Source of the DNA: Lacipirellula limnantheis | GTDB lineage: Bacteria; Planctomycetota; Planctomycetia; Pirellulales; Lacipirellulaceae | Assembly: GCF_007746075.1 (NCBI RefSeq) | Contig: NZ_CP036339.1 | Location: 3,315,786-3,379,785 of the forward strand | Length of the DNA: 64,000 nt | Direction: 5' to 3' | Shown here: one piece after another, positions 37,621 through 46,125 of the stretch | Layout: each line of letters begins with the position of its first letter | How positions within the stretch are numbered: position 1 is the stretch's first letter | Notes under the pieces: model-generated | Databases searched by the model: none | Seen by the model: only the letters and a program-made list of their open reading frames with translations | Told to the model about the DNA's origin: nothing | Position numbers and translations under genes: made by a program

Positions 37621-38475
37621 ATGATTCGCGCTGATTCCATCATTCGCCGAACGATCTTGGCAACGCTTTGGCTTGCCCTATGCTCCGTCGGAGCGGCGCA
37701 GTTGCACGCCGCGTCGCTCCAGACGCTGTTCGGCGGCTCGTTGCTCACGGTCGGGAACTGCCGCTTCGACAACTGGCAACTGCTCTCGGGCAGCAACACG
37801 ACCGGCGCGACGCTTGATTACTCGCTAATGTCGATGAACATCCTCGCAAGCGACATGTCGAACCCGGGATTGCAATTCGCCTCCGGCGGGCAACTCGTCG
37901 TCGCGGGCGTTAACGCGATTGATCTCTCGTTTCGCTTTCAGGTTCATGCCGTTGGCGCCGTGAATTCGTTCGCGGCCCACTCGCTGAACATGACTGGCGT
38001 CAGCTTTTCCGGTCCGGGGGGCATCGCGTACATTTCGCAGGAAGTGACGACGATGGGCGGCGTCGATCTCGGGCCGGCGCTCGCGCTCGCCGACAACGTC
38101 GCCGACGTCTTCGAGTTCAACGATAGCCAGACAATCTCGCCGCATCTTAATTTGACAGTCACGATGAACGTCTTCCTAACTGGGTTGGAAGGCGCCGACG
38201 TGATCGACCTCAACGCATTCACGCAACGCTTTGCTCAAACCGGGCCTACGTCGCTCGCCGGCGACTTCAACAACGACAAGACGGTCGACGGAGCCGATTT
38301 TCTGCGCTGGCAGCGCGGGCAATCGCCGACGCCGCTCAGCCAGGCGGATCTGAATGTCTGGCGCGCCAACGTCGGCCAGACGCTGTTCGCCGTCTCGGCG
38401 CTCTTGCCAGTACCTGAGCCGTCGACGGCCCTCCTCTTGACGTTGGGCGCCGTTGTGGCGCGTCGACGCGGTTGA
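37621..38475 (+). CDS. PEP-CTERM protein with dockerin-like repeat
   Basis: 284 residues from the ATG at 37621; the frame is open from 37576 but the signal peptide (LATLWLALCSVGAAQLHA) fits the later start. Residues 20-200 form an unassigned beta-rich domain. A dockerin-like segment follows (GDFNNDKTVDGADFLRWQRG, then a second degenerate loop ending VWRANVG), then the sorting signal VPEPSTALLLTLGAVVARRR. It should be a surface protein processed by exosortase. It lies 57 bp behind the LEPR-XLL gene and may share its transcript. The binding partner or substrate is unknown. Confidence 0.85.
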   Translation: MIRADSIIRRTILATLWLALCSVGAAQLHAASLQTLFGGSLLTVGNCRFDNWQLLSGSNTTGATLDYSLMSMNILASDMSNPGLQFASGGQLVVAGVNAIDLSFRFQVHAVGAVNSFAAHSLNMTGVSFSGPGGIAYISQEVTTMGGVDLGPALALADNVADVFEFNDSQTISPHLNLTVTMNVFLTGLEGADVIDLNAFTQRFAQTGPTSLAGDFNNDKTVDGADFLRWQRGQSPTPLSQADLNVWRANVGQTLFAVSALLPVPEPSTALLLTLGAVVARRRG

Positions 38476-38481
38476 CGCGCC
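38457..38481 (+). terminator. Hairpin overlapping the PEP-CTERM gene stop
   Basis: Perfect 8-bp arms GGCGCGTC / GACGCGCC separated by 9 nt, spanning the TGA stop (38473-38475). No T-run follows. It may end the plus-strand transcript where it meets the convergent sulfatase gene, or simply be a G+C-rich coincidence of the RRR-coding codons. Confidence 0.35.
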
Positions 38482-38554
38482 GGGCGATCAAACGGGGGTG
38501 CGACACGCAGTTGGCCGAGTGCCCGCTCGCCAATCCCCCTGGCCGAGGCTTCAA

Positions 38555-40000
38555 TTACTGGCCGTGAAACGCCTCCTTCAATTCGAGCGGATCGTCGAAT
38601 TCTCGCTGCAAGGCGATCAAGCGATCCAATAGCTGCGACCTCCGCGCGGCGTGTTTGGGGTCGCTTGCTAGGTCCTCCGTCTCCTGCGGATCGGCGGCCA
38701 CGTGATACAGCCGCGCGACCCGAGCCTTGGGATACACGATCAGCTTCCAGCCGTCGACGGTCACGGAGCGCTGCAGGTCGACATAGGCGCCGTAGATTGC
38801 CGGATAGCTGCTCTGGGTTTGTTTTCCGCCCATCAGCGGCAGTAGGCTTCGAAACTCGACGTGCGGGGGCTGCTTCACGCCGGCCAGCTCCAGCGTCGTC
38901 GGCATCACGTCTTGCAAGTAAATCGGCGTTGCGAGCTTTCGGCCGGCGGCCACGCCCGGTCCTGCGACGATGAACGGCGCCCGGACGCTGTGATCGTAGA
39001 GGTTCTGCTTGCCGAACAGACCGTGATGCCCGACCGCCAGCCCGTGATCCGCCGAGAAGAAAACCCAAGTGTTTTCGGCCATACCGCTCTGATCGAGCTG
39101 ATCGAGGATCCGGCCAATCTGCGCGTCGAGGTGGGTGATCAGCGCGTAGTACTCGCGACGGTGCGTCTTGACGGCGTGTTCGGTGCGAGGAAATGGGGCG
39201 AGCTTCTCGTCGCGCAGGTCAGGCCCGCAGCCCATGGCGTCTTTGTACGGATACTCTGGGCGATAATTCGCCGGAACCTGAATCCGATCGAGCGGGTACT
39301 TTTCGAGAAACTCCCGCGGCGATTGCCGTGGGTCGTGGGGAGCGTTGAAGGCGACGTAGAGGAAGAACGGGTTGCCGCGCTGCTTGGCCAACTGAAGATA
39401 GTCGATGGCGTCGTTGGCGCCGACCTCGCTCCAGTGGCTGCCCCCCTCCCAAAAGCCGCCCAGCGATTTGTCCGTGGGCGACCAGGGATCTGGCTGGTTC
39501 GGAAGCGGTCGGTTGTACGCGATGGCGAGATCCACTGGTCCCGGCATCCCGGGGCGAACGTGCCGCGTGAAATCGAAGGCCAGCTCCGGCTTCGCTTGGA
39601 TGTGCCATTTGCCGGTCATATACGTGTCGTAGCCGGCCCTCTTCAACAGCTGTGGCCAGAGCCGGCCGGCCTCGCGCTCTTGGTCCATGGTGTTGTATAT
39701 GGCGTTGGACCGCCATACGCTGCGGCCCGAGATGAGCATCGCGCGGCTGGCAACGCACACCGCGCCGCTGAACGAACCCATGTTGTAGGCGTGCGTAAAC
39801 GTGGTGCCGCGGCTGGCCAGACGATCGAGATTCGGCGTCTCGATATCCGTATGGCCGAGGTAGCCCAGCGCCTCGTAGCTAAAGTCGTCGGCAAACAGGA
39901 ACAAGACATTCGGCCGGCTGTTTTCTTGTGCAGCCGTCGGGCTAGCCGCCAGTAGGCAGCTTGCGATAGTTGCCAGGCCGATCGCGAGACTGTAGTTCAT
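38555..40000 (-). CDS. Type I sulfatase, exported
   Basis: About 481 residues from the ATG at 40000. This start gives a clean signal peptide (LAIGLATIASCLLAASPTAA), and the module promoter at 40057-40062 lies inside the longer frame that opens at 40183, excluding that start. Metal ligands D38-D39 (FLFADDF) and the modification site C82 in CVASR (C-x-A-x-R, cysteine to formylglycine) are present. DAQIGRILDQLDQSGMAENT, FFSADHGLAVGHHG and the C-terminal ARLYHVAADPQETEDLA complete a choline-sulfatase/iduronate-sulfatase-type enzyme. It would remove sulfate from a glycan; substrate unknown. A formylglycine-generating enzyme is needed, but only a dead SUMF1 fragment is in the window. Confidence 0.93.
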   Translation of the reverse strand: MNYSLAIGLATIASCLLAASPTAAQENSRPNVLFLFADDFSYEALGYLGHTDIETPNLDRLASRGTTFTHAYNMGSFSGAVCVASRAMLISGRSVWRSNAIYNTMDQEREAGRLWPQLLKRAGYDTYMTGKWHIQAKPELAFDFTRHVRPGMPGPVDLAIAYNRPLPNQPDPWSPTDKSLGGFWEGGSHWSEVGANDAIDYLQLAKQRGNPFFLYVAFNAPHDPRQSPREFLEKYPLDRIQVPANYRPEYPYKDAMGCGPDLRDEKLAPFPRTEHAVKTHRREYYALITHLDAQIGRILDQLDQSGMAENTWVFFSADHGLAVGHHGLFGKQNLYDHSVRAPFIVAGPGVAAGRKLATPIYLQDVMPTTLELAGVKQPPHVEFRSLLPLMGGKQTQSSYPAIYGAYVDLQRSVTVDGWKLIVYPKARVARLYHVAADPQETEDLASDPKHAARRSQLLDRLIALQREFDDPLELKEAFHGQ

Positions 40001-40023
40001 CCGACATTTCCCAGATGGGTTGT

Positions 40024-40065
40024 GCCTGGAACCGTTCCAGGCTCGGTCTGGCCACGATTGTAGCA
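40024..40065 (-). promoter_or_regulatory. Extended -10 promoter plus 19-nt palindrome (module copy B)
   Basis: On the minus strand TGCTACAAT (hexamer at 40057-40062), 14 nt, then GCCTGGAACGGTTCCAGGC at 40024-40042, ending 24 nt before the sulfatase ATG. This is the most symmetric copy: 9-bp arms around a single central base. Same spacing as copies A, C and D. Confidence 0.72.
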
Positions 40066-40183
40066 GCGCGCGCTCCCCCGCCGTCTTTCCCCCCAATAAG
40101 TGTTTCGCCATTTCGTTCACCCGCGGCTCCGATGTCAGAGTTCCAAGGACCGGCGCCGCGCCCCAGAAGGCGCACTTCGGCAC

Positions 40184-40483
40184 TTCGGCGCCCGTAGCGC
40201 GGACTGCGCCCTTCGAGACCCGCCTGTTCTATGTGTCACAGCGGCGGCCTGGTGCCCTAATGGCGAGCCGTTGGTGATCGTGAACGAGCCGCGCGCCAAT
40301 AACGATCTGCACTCCGTGCAAAGCAGACAAGCCGGCTACCTGAACAGCTGCTGAGAATGGGGGAAGCGGGTTCAGGGCACTCCCAAATGCGGCTGGCTGG
40401 ACGACGCGTTCTGACAGCCGGAATGGCGGCTACGTCTCATTCCGAGATATGGCACGACTTCTCGGCACGGTTGCGACGTGCCG
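40184..40483. other. Unassigned stretch between two sulfatase regions
   Basis: About 300 nt. The plus strand has phrases such as LLRMGEAGSGHSQMRLAGR that read like protein, but frames are short and no family is recognised. Probably decayed DNA. Confidence 0.3.
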
Positions 40484-40775
40484 TCAAACGTATCGGTTCT
40501 TCAGAATGGAGACGGCGCCCTTGCCCGCGCTCTCCATCCTGGTTCGTCCATAGTCCACGTCATCCAGCAAGCTGACCACGACATTCGGCGGCCCTACGGG
40601 CGGCACGCGCAGTTTGGGCCAGGCAGCTTCGGAATTCTTGTAGGTCTTGCCAATCTTGCCTTCAAAAGCTGGCGCTGGGAGCGGGATGATGGTGCGGTCG
40701 GGTTCCGCGGCTTCGCACGAGAGCGCACTGACAACAGCAAAAAGCAACCGTATGAAAAGTTCCAGGTCCTTGGTT
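40484..40775 (-). pseudogene. Truncated arylsulfatase N-terminus
   Basis: Reads a signal peptide-like LFIRLLFAVVSALSCEAAEP, then DRTIIPLPAPAFEGKIGKTY, KNSEAAWPKLRVPPVGPPN and VVVSLLDDVDYG. This is the start of a planctomycete arylsulfatase (PxFxGKIGxTYKxSxAxWPK...APNVVVILLDDVGFG). After LLDDV the sequence loses the family and stops at 40484, so more than 400 residues including the catalytic cysteine are missing. It lies directly behind the terminator of the intact sulfatase gene upstream, as the leftover of a second sulfatase gene in the same direction. Confidence 0.75.
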
Positions 40776-40782
40776 TCCAAAG

Positions 40783-40813
40783 AAAAAGGCCGCCGCCCTC
40801 ACGGACGGCGGCC
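40783..40813 (-). terminator. Rho-independent terminator of the arylsulfatase gene
   Basis: On the minus strand the arms GGCCGCCG / CGGCGGCC (40806-40813 and 40788-40795, 10-nt loop) are followed by TTTTT (40787-40783). It lies 16 nt after the arylsulfatase stop. A TTTT also sits on the other side, so it could act from both directions. Confidence 0.85.
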
Positions 40814-40829
40814 AAAATGAATCCAATTG

Positions 40830-42407
40830 TCAGCGACCGCTCATGGTGGCTTCGATCTTCTTCTGGATTCCTTGCAGGTTGAAGGACCCAGGAGTTTGGC
40901 TAGGCGGATACTCCTTCATGGTCATGAGGAACTGTCCGGCGACCCGCTGCATCGGTGCGAGGATGAAGACCCGATCGAGGAACCAGTCGTTGTAGGTGTT
41001 CGAGTTGTGCTGCGCTTTTTCGTACGGGTCGCGGCGGAGGTTGAAGAGCAAGGGCACGCGAAGCTCGGTGAAGGGCTCACGCCAGACTTCGAATGCTTGG
41101 CCCCGGTTTTCGAGGAAGACGGCTTTCCAATCCTGATAGCGCATGGCGACGATCTGGCCGTCGTCATTGACGTACATGAACTCTTTCCGCGGCGACTCCT
41201 TGGTCTTGCCGCTGATGTAATCCAGCTGGTTGGCGCCATCAATATAGTTCTTGTAGTTGCGGCCATTGAGTTGAACGCCTTTTTTCAACTGCTCAACGAT
41301 GTCCGCATTGCCAGCGGCGGCGGCAAACGTGGGCAACCAGTCTTCATGAGAGACGATGCCGTTGCGAACCTTTCCGGCAGGGAAGTGACCAGGCCACTTA
41401 ACGAAGCAGGGCACCCGGTAGGCGCCCTCCCAGTTTGAATTTTTCTCGCTGCGGAAAGGAGTGGTTCCGGCATCGGGCCACGTGTTGTAGTGCGGGCCGT
41501 TGTCGGTCGAATACTGGACGATGGTGTTGTCCGCGATGCCGAGGTCATCGAGCAGCTTGAGGAGTTCGCCGACCTGAATGTCATGCTCGATCATGCCGTC
41601 GGTGTATTCGTCGTTGCCTTTGTGGCGGTTCTCGGCTTTGACATGGGTGCGGAAGTGCATCCGGGTGCCGTTCCACCAGCAGAAGAACGGCTTACCGGCC
41701 TTGGTTTGGCGGGTGATGAACTCCTTGGCGGCGGCGAGGGTTTCCTCATCAATGGTCTCCATCCGCTTCTTTGTAAGCGGGCCGGTATCCTCGATGGTCT
41801 GCCCCCCCTTGCCGTCAGCTTTGCAGCGGAGCACGCCGCGGGGGCCGAAGACCTGCTTGAAGGACCTACCGCCGGGCAGTTGCATGTCGCCAGGATAGTC
41901 TTCGTTTTCAGGCTCTTCCTCGGCGTTGAGGTGATAGAGATTGCCGAGGAACTCGTCGAAGCCATGCATGGTGGGCAGGTGTTCGTCGCGGTCGCCTTGG
42001 TGGTTCTTGCCGAACTGGCCAGTCGCGTAGCCAAGACTCTTCATGACGGTGGCCATCGTGACGTCCGTTTTTTGCCAACCTTCAGGCGCGCCGGGAATGC
42101 CGACCTTAGTCATGCCAGTGCGGACCGGGACGGCGCCGCTGATGAAGGCAGCTCGTCCGGCGGTGCAGGACTGCTGGCCGTAATAATCTGTGAAGAAAAC
42201 GCCCTCGTGGGCGATGCGGTCGATGTTGGGGGTTTGGTAGCCCATCATGCCGCGGTTGTGGTAGCTGATGTTCTCGGTGCCGATGTCGTCACCCCAGATG
42301 ACCAGGATGTTTGGCTTGTCGGCAGCGTATGCTGCCGTAGCGGCGAGGATGGCGAACAATGCGGCAAGTAGAGTCGTTCGACGTCTGATGGTGTTCGATG
42401 CGACCAT
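40830..42407 (-). CDS. Arylsulfatase, exported
   Basis: 525 residues, ATG at 42407 with AAGGAG 9 nt upstream. Signal peptide LLAALFAILAATAAYAAD, metal ligands D40-D41 (VIWGDDIG), modification site C81 in CTAGR (C-x-A-x-R), then FGKNHQGDRDEHLPTMHGFD, YSTDNGPHYNTWPDAGTTPF and FNLRRDPYEKAQ, matching the arylsulfatase A-like subfamily with the DNGP metal motif. It removes sulfate esters from sulfated polysaccharides or lipids. Followed by a Rho-independent terminator and a truncated second sulfatase, which suggests a former two-gene sulfatase operon. Confidence 0.94.
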   Translation of the reverse strand: MVASNTIRRRTTLLAALFAILAATAAYAADKPNILVIWGDDIGTENISYHNRGMMGYQTPNIDRIAHEGVFFTDYYGQQSCTAGRAAFISGAVPVRTGMTKVGIPGAPEGWQKTDVTMATVMKSLGYATGQFGKNHQGDRDEHLPTMHGFDEFLGNLYHLNAEEEPENEDYPGDMQLPGGRSFKQVFGPRGVLRCKADGKGGQTIEDTGPLTKKRMETIDEETLAAAKEFITRQTKAGKPFFCWWNGTRMHFRTHVKAENRHKGNDEYTDGMIEHDIQVGELLKLLDDLGIADNTIVQYSTDNGPHYNTWPDAGTTPFRSEKNSNWEGAYRVPCFVKWPGHFPAGKVRNGIVSHEDWLPTFAAAAGNADIVEQLKKGVQLNGRNYKNYIDGANQLDYISGKTKESPRKEFMYVNDDGQIVAMRYQDWKAVFLENRGQAFEVWREPFTELRVPLLFNLRRDPYEKAQHNSNTYNDWFLDRVFILAPMQRVAGQFLMTMKEYPPSQTPGSFNLQGIQKKIEATMSGR

Positions 42408-42577
42408 GAAGTGACTCCTTGTCTTGGATGAGAAAATGACGCTTCAGTATGGTTCGCCGAAATGCCCAGGTAAAGCCGCATGAGATTGCTGTTGGGCTGA
42501 ATCAGAATTCGTTGGATTGAAGGCACTCGGCGTCGCAACATGACGTCACGCAGCTACCTTGACCAGCACCGGCTAGT

Positions 42578-42790
42578 TTACGGATGCGTCGCCAACCAGG
42601 CGTCGGGAAGCAGCGTCGCGACTTCCGGCGGCGTGTTGAGTGACGATTGGGTCAGAAGGTCGCGCACGTAGGCAATCGGCTCGACCTGATTCGCCTTAAT
42701 GCTGGCGATGATGCCGTAGAGGACCGCGGCCGCCTTGTCACCGTTGTCGCTGCCCATGAGCAGATAATTCTTGGCGCCTAAACGCAGCTC
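42578..42790 (-). pseudogene. IS66 transposase C-terminal fragment
   Basis: The last 70 codons of a minus-strand frame (42958-42578) read RELRLGAKNYLLMGSDNGDK, then AAAVLYGIIASIKANQVEPI, AYVRDLLTQ and ATLLPDAWLATHP. This is the IS66 DDE-transposase C-terminus (RKNxLFxGSDxGGxxAAVLYSLIASxKxxxxEPFAYLRDxLxxL...LLPDxW). The first 55 codons of the same frame are unrelated, so a start codon at 42958 makes only an artificial chimera. No inverted repeats or OrfB/OrfC were found. Confidence 0.8.
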
Positions 42791-43116
42791 GCGCTTCCAG
42801 CGGGAGGCTTCATGCCGAGAAGCATCAAGCAGACCCTGCAGGTTGCCGGATATCTGGGCGGCGCCCGCAACGGCAGGGTCATCTCCTGGCCCGATCGTAT
42901 CAAGCGCGCTGCCGGCCTGCGCCAAATGATGCGGGCTGATATCTCCTGACGAACTCATGCAGAAGCGTTGAATTTACGCAGATTGCAACGGAAACTCACC
43001 AAAATCATCCGGCTGCGGAGGGCCGTGCATCCAGGGAGTCAAAGTAAGCCGCGCAATAAGGTAGTATCAAGGAGGCTTCTAATCGCACTGTCTGGAGCGT
43101 CCCCTCACGAACCTTA

Positions 43117-44154
43117 ATGAATCGCAACAAGCGAATTGCAGTGCTGGCGCCAGTCGCATGGCGAACTCCCCCGCGGCAGTATGGCGCATGGGAAACCGTA
43201 GCAAGTAACGTCGCGGAAGGATTATCGTCTCGTGGATGGGACGTGACGTTGTTCGCCACCGCCGACTCGGTGACGCGAGGCAGACTCCATGCCATTGTTG
43301 AACGCGGTTACGAGGAAGATCGCTCAGTGGACGCGAAGGTCGCGGAGTATCTCCACATCTCCGAAACGTTCGAGCATGCGGGAGAGTTCGATCTTATCCA
43401 CAGCCACTACGATTTTATGGCGTTGGCTTTCAGTCGACTCGTAAAGACGCCAGTGCTCACGACGATCCACGGGTTCTCTTCGCCTCAGGTGTTGCCGGCC
43501 TATTTGAAATACCGCGATGGCAATTTCGTTTCGATCAGCGATTCCGATCGCCATCCTGATCTCAATTATTTGGCCACGGTCTACAACGGCATCGACCTCT
43601 CGCTCTATCCCTTGGTCGAGAAGCAGGGCAGGGACCTCGTGTTCCTGGGGCGCATTCATCCCGATAAGGGCGTTCATTTAGCCATCGAGACAGCGCGGCT
43701 TAGCCGACGTCGACTCGTGATCGCGGGGATCGTCCAAGACGCTGACTATTTTCGTCGTGAAATCGAGCCGCAGATTGATGGTGACAGAGTCCGCTACGTC
43801 GGGCCGGTGGGGATCGATGGTAAGAACGAGTTGTTCTCCCAAGCGGATGCGCTGCTGCATCTCAATACCATCCCAGAGCGATTCGGGCTCGTACTCGCCG
43901 AGGCCAATGCCGCCGGGGTGCCGGTGATCGCCATGGACCTCGGTTCATGCCGGGAAGTGATCGCCGACGGTCGGACGGGATTTCTCGTGCACGATGTGCA
44001 GGAAGCCGCGATGGCGGTGGACAGGACGAAGGAGATCAACCGGCGCGAATGTCGCGATCACGTACAACGTCGATTCTCGATCGACGCCATGATCGATGGT
44101 TACGAAAAAGTGTACCAGGAGATCTTCGCCGCGAGTGGAAAATCGATCCCGTGA
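43117..44154 (+). CDS. Glycosyltransferase family 4
   Basis: 345 residues, no signal peptide. N-terminal acceptor domain starts KRIAVLAPVAWRTPPRQYGA (the GGxE-like loop for acceptors is PPRQYGAWE), with LIHSHYDF and TTIHGF. The C-terminal nucleotide-sugar domain has VFLGRIHPDKGVHLAIETAR, and the donor-binding ERFGLVLAEANAAGVPVIAM (E-x7-E). It is a retaining GT-B enzyme of the cytoplasm. The convergent gene 4 bp away encodes a GH130 phosphorylase-like enzyme; this GT4/GH130 pairing is seen in other bacteria, often in stress islands, and suggests making and breaking the same mannose-type glycan. Donor and acceptor are unknown. Confidence 0.9.
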   Translation: MNRNKRIAVLAPVAWRTPPRQYGAWETVASNVAEGLSSRGWDVTLFATADSVTRGRLHAIVERGYEEDRSVDAKVAEYLHISETFEHAGEFDLIHSHYDFMALAFSRLVKTPVLTTIHGFSSPQVLPAYLKYRDGNFVSISDSDRHPDLNYLATVYNGIDLSLYPLVEKQGRDLVFLGRIHPDKGVHLAIETARLSRRRLVIAGIVQDADYFRREIEPQIDGDRVRYVGPVGIDGKNELFSQADALLHLNTIPERFGLVLAEANAAGVPVIAMDLGSCREVIADGRTGFLVHDVQEAAMAVDRTKEINRRECRDHVQRRFSIDAMIDGYEKVYQEIFAASGKSIP

Positions 44155-44158
44155 GCCC

Positions 44159-45247
44159 TTAGGGGATCGTCGCCAGTAAATCGTCCAAGGCGTATCGGGC
44201 GACGCCCGTACAAGTGTCAGCGGCGCCGTAGTAAACGTCGACGCTCTCTCCCCGCCTTAACAAAGCCGTGGGGAAGACGATGTTGGGGAGATAGCCCAAC
44301 CTCTCGAAATCTGCCTCAGCCCGCATGATCGGGTGCGGCGACAACCCCACGATTCGTCTCGGATCGCCCAGGTCCAAGAGCATCGACGCCGCTGCATACT
44401 GTCCGATGCTCCCGGCCCGTTGTTCCGCGGCCGTCGGAGCAATATGACCATGGTAAAGCGATAGCCATCCTCGTTCGGTGCGAATCGGGGAGACGCCTCC
44501 CCCAACCTTGACCGACGCCCACGACGCCTCTGCGCCCAACAATCGCTCGTGACGTCCCCAATGGATCAAGTCGGGTGAGCGTGCCAGCCAGATCTCAGGC
44601 GGCGAAAAATGCGCATTCGGATTCGGACGGTGGAACGCAACGAATTCATCGCCGATCTTCTCGGGGAACAGAAGAACGTCCTTGTTCTCCGGACAGAAGA
44701 TGATTCCGTGCCGTTCAAACGAATGAAAGTCGGCGGTCGACGCCAGCGCGGTCGAAATGCCGTGGGGAGAGACTGCGACGTAAGTCAGGTAGTACCGGTC
44801 GTCCAGCTTCGCGAGACGCGCATCTTCGACGCCAAACGTTTCATAGCGAGTTGCCGGGAGCATGGGGTGCTCGCCGAATCGATCGATCGAGCTTCCGTCC
44901 CGACTAAACGCAGGCAGTAGGTAAGAAATGAAGGTCAGTCGAATATGTCCGCTGGCTTTGATACGCACAATCCGCGGATCGATGAGGTCCACCTCATCCA
45001 GTGATCGCCAATCAACCGCAACGGAGCGTTGTTCATGATTCCAAAATGGAAGGGCGATATACCCAGGTCGCGTCTCGATGGGACGTTCAACCACGCGAAT
45101 CAACAGGGCGACTTCGCCATCGAAGTCGACGGCCGCGGGGTTAAACGTCCCGATCACCTCAAAGCCGACAAACTGCGGCTGCACGTCAGTCGGTTTGACA
45201 AGTAGCTTCGTGTGGAGACGCGGCGGCATCACATCAGGAGTGACCAT
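44159..45247 (-). CDS. GH130 family glycosidase / mannoside phosphorylase-like
   Basis: 362 residues, five-bladed beta-propeller of family GH130. Motifs: GTFNPAAVDFDGEVALLIRV (family GxxNPxx), FGVEDARLAKLDDRYYLTYV, ISTALASTADFHSFERHGII, LYHGHIAP and the terminal YYGAADTCTGVARYALDDLL. Members phosphorolyse beta-mannosides; the precise linkage is not readable. No signal peptide, so it acts in the cytoplasm. The start at 45247 overlaps the end of a small upstream frame by 19 nt and has no clear ribosome-binding site of its own. Stop codons of this gene and the GT4 gene almost touch. Confidence 0.88.
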   Translation of the reverse strand: MVTPDVMPPRLHTKLLVKPTDVQPQFVGFEVIGTFNPAAVDFDGEVALLIRVVERPIETRPGYIALPFWNHEQRSVAVDWRSLDEVDLIDPRIVRIKASGHIRLTFISYLLPAFSRDGSSIDRFGEHPMLPATRYETFGVEDARLAKLDDRYYLTYVAVSPHGISTALASTADFHSFERHGIIFCPENKDVLLFPEKIGDEFVAFHRPNPNAHFSPPEIWLARSPDLIHWGRHERLLGAEASWASVKVGGGVSPIRTERGWLSLYHGHIAPTAAEQRAGSIGQYAAASMLLDLGDPRRIVGLSPHPIMRAEADFERLGYLPNIVFPTALLRRGESVDVYYGAADTCTGVARYALDDLLATIP

Positions 45248-45504
45248 TTGGCTTGCGCTGCTTCTTGTTCGTTTTCGGTTGCTATTGAGGAGACGCGAAA
45301 GGTCCGAGGTAAGCCATTCTCCGGCGGAGTTAGCGCCCCGCTGCGAGAATTCACGACGTATTGGCGTTGCCCCACAGAAAGATGGGGCGGTCCAACGGAC
45401 TCAACGCAACCGTCGACGTCTATTGGGCGGGTCAAGATGGTGAAATCGCTCCAGTCGAGCTTCTGCGACGCTGCGACGAGACGCGTCATCAAGTCGCTCG
45501 CCAA
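45229..45504 (-). CDS. Possible small protein translationally coupled to GH130 gene
   Basis: A 91-residue frame (opening ASDLMTRLVAASQKLDWSDF, later PIDVDGCVESVGPPHLSVGQ) that ends with TGA 19 nt inside the GH130 gene. The overlap would allow translational coupling. Its start is TTG, no family is recognised, and a competing frame (45631-45401) overlaps it. Either could be chance; the composition is more protein-like than most shadow frames here. Confidence 0.3.
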   Translation of the reverse strand: MASDLMTRLVAASQKLDWSDFTILTRPIDVDGCVESVGPPHLSVGQRQYVVNSRSGALTPPENGLPRTFRVSSIATENEQEAAQAKWSLLM

Positions 45505-46091
45505 GTGCTGTCAGCACCTCCTCGGCGCGCTGCGGCCATTCCCACGACGCCACCGCGATGACGAGGACCCCACTGGCACGCGCCGCTAGAGACCACGACC
45601 GGTGCTGAAGAGATTGTGAGAGATCCATCACCTCAGCCTACCCGATGCCAGGTCACGGTGGTCGTGCCATTTCGCTGGAATCGACTTTATCGGGCTAGAA
45701 TTCATCAACACGGCTCAGTCATCCGAACGAACATGCTCGCCAAATTCCTGGGAGGAGTTGGTTTCACATTCGTAAGGGTCCAACGACCTCGATTCCGCCT
45801 GGCCTTCCCAACGTGATTGAGACAGTCCACGAGTTTGTCGCGGACAAGAGTTTCCATGGCGCGGGATGCGATTCTTCCTGGTCGATCTTCAGGGGGGGAT
45901 CCTACCGATATGTGCCGCTTTGATTGCAACGAGAGCGACCTCACAGCTAGCTACGCCGGGGCCACGCTGGCCAAGGCGGCCGGCCTCATTCCCCGGATCG
46001 CCGCCGGCGAGAGCGTCGCCCGGTTCAATACTGGCGCGATGCCGCGCGGCATGGCCGACTCAAGCAGGCGGTTCAAAGGTGCGATCGATCG
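45505..46091. other. Intergenic stretch, nothing recognised
   Basis: Short frames only. A minus-strand frame (45631-45401, MDLSQSLQHRSWSLAARASG) enters it, and a plus-strand piece around 45.91-46.07 kb reads SDLTASYAGATLAKAAGLIP but cannot be assigned to a family. Confidence 0.35.
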
Positions 46092-46123
46092 GAGGCGAAG
46101 CCAAAGCCATAGGCTGTCGCCTC
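46092..46123 (-). terminator. Hairpin directly after the pectate lyase gene
   Basis: On the minus strand GAGGCGA-C-AGCC is followed by 9 nt and the complementary GGCT-TCGCCTC, starting 2 nt after the stop codon (46126-46128). It is strong but has no T-run, like the hairpin at 31.7 kb. Confidence 0.5.
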
Positions 46124-46125
46124 GA

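Noticed and set aside
38861..39955. 364-codon plus-strand frame antisense to the sulfatase
   Set aside because: No domain or signal; the minus strand encodes a complete sulfatase with its active-site motif.
42578..42958. 126-codon frame as an intact hypothetical gene
   Set aside because: Its second half is the C-terminus of an IS66 transposase and its first half is unrelated; it is a chimera of a mobile-element remnant.
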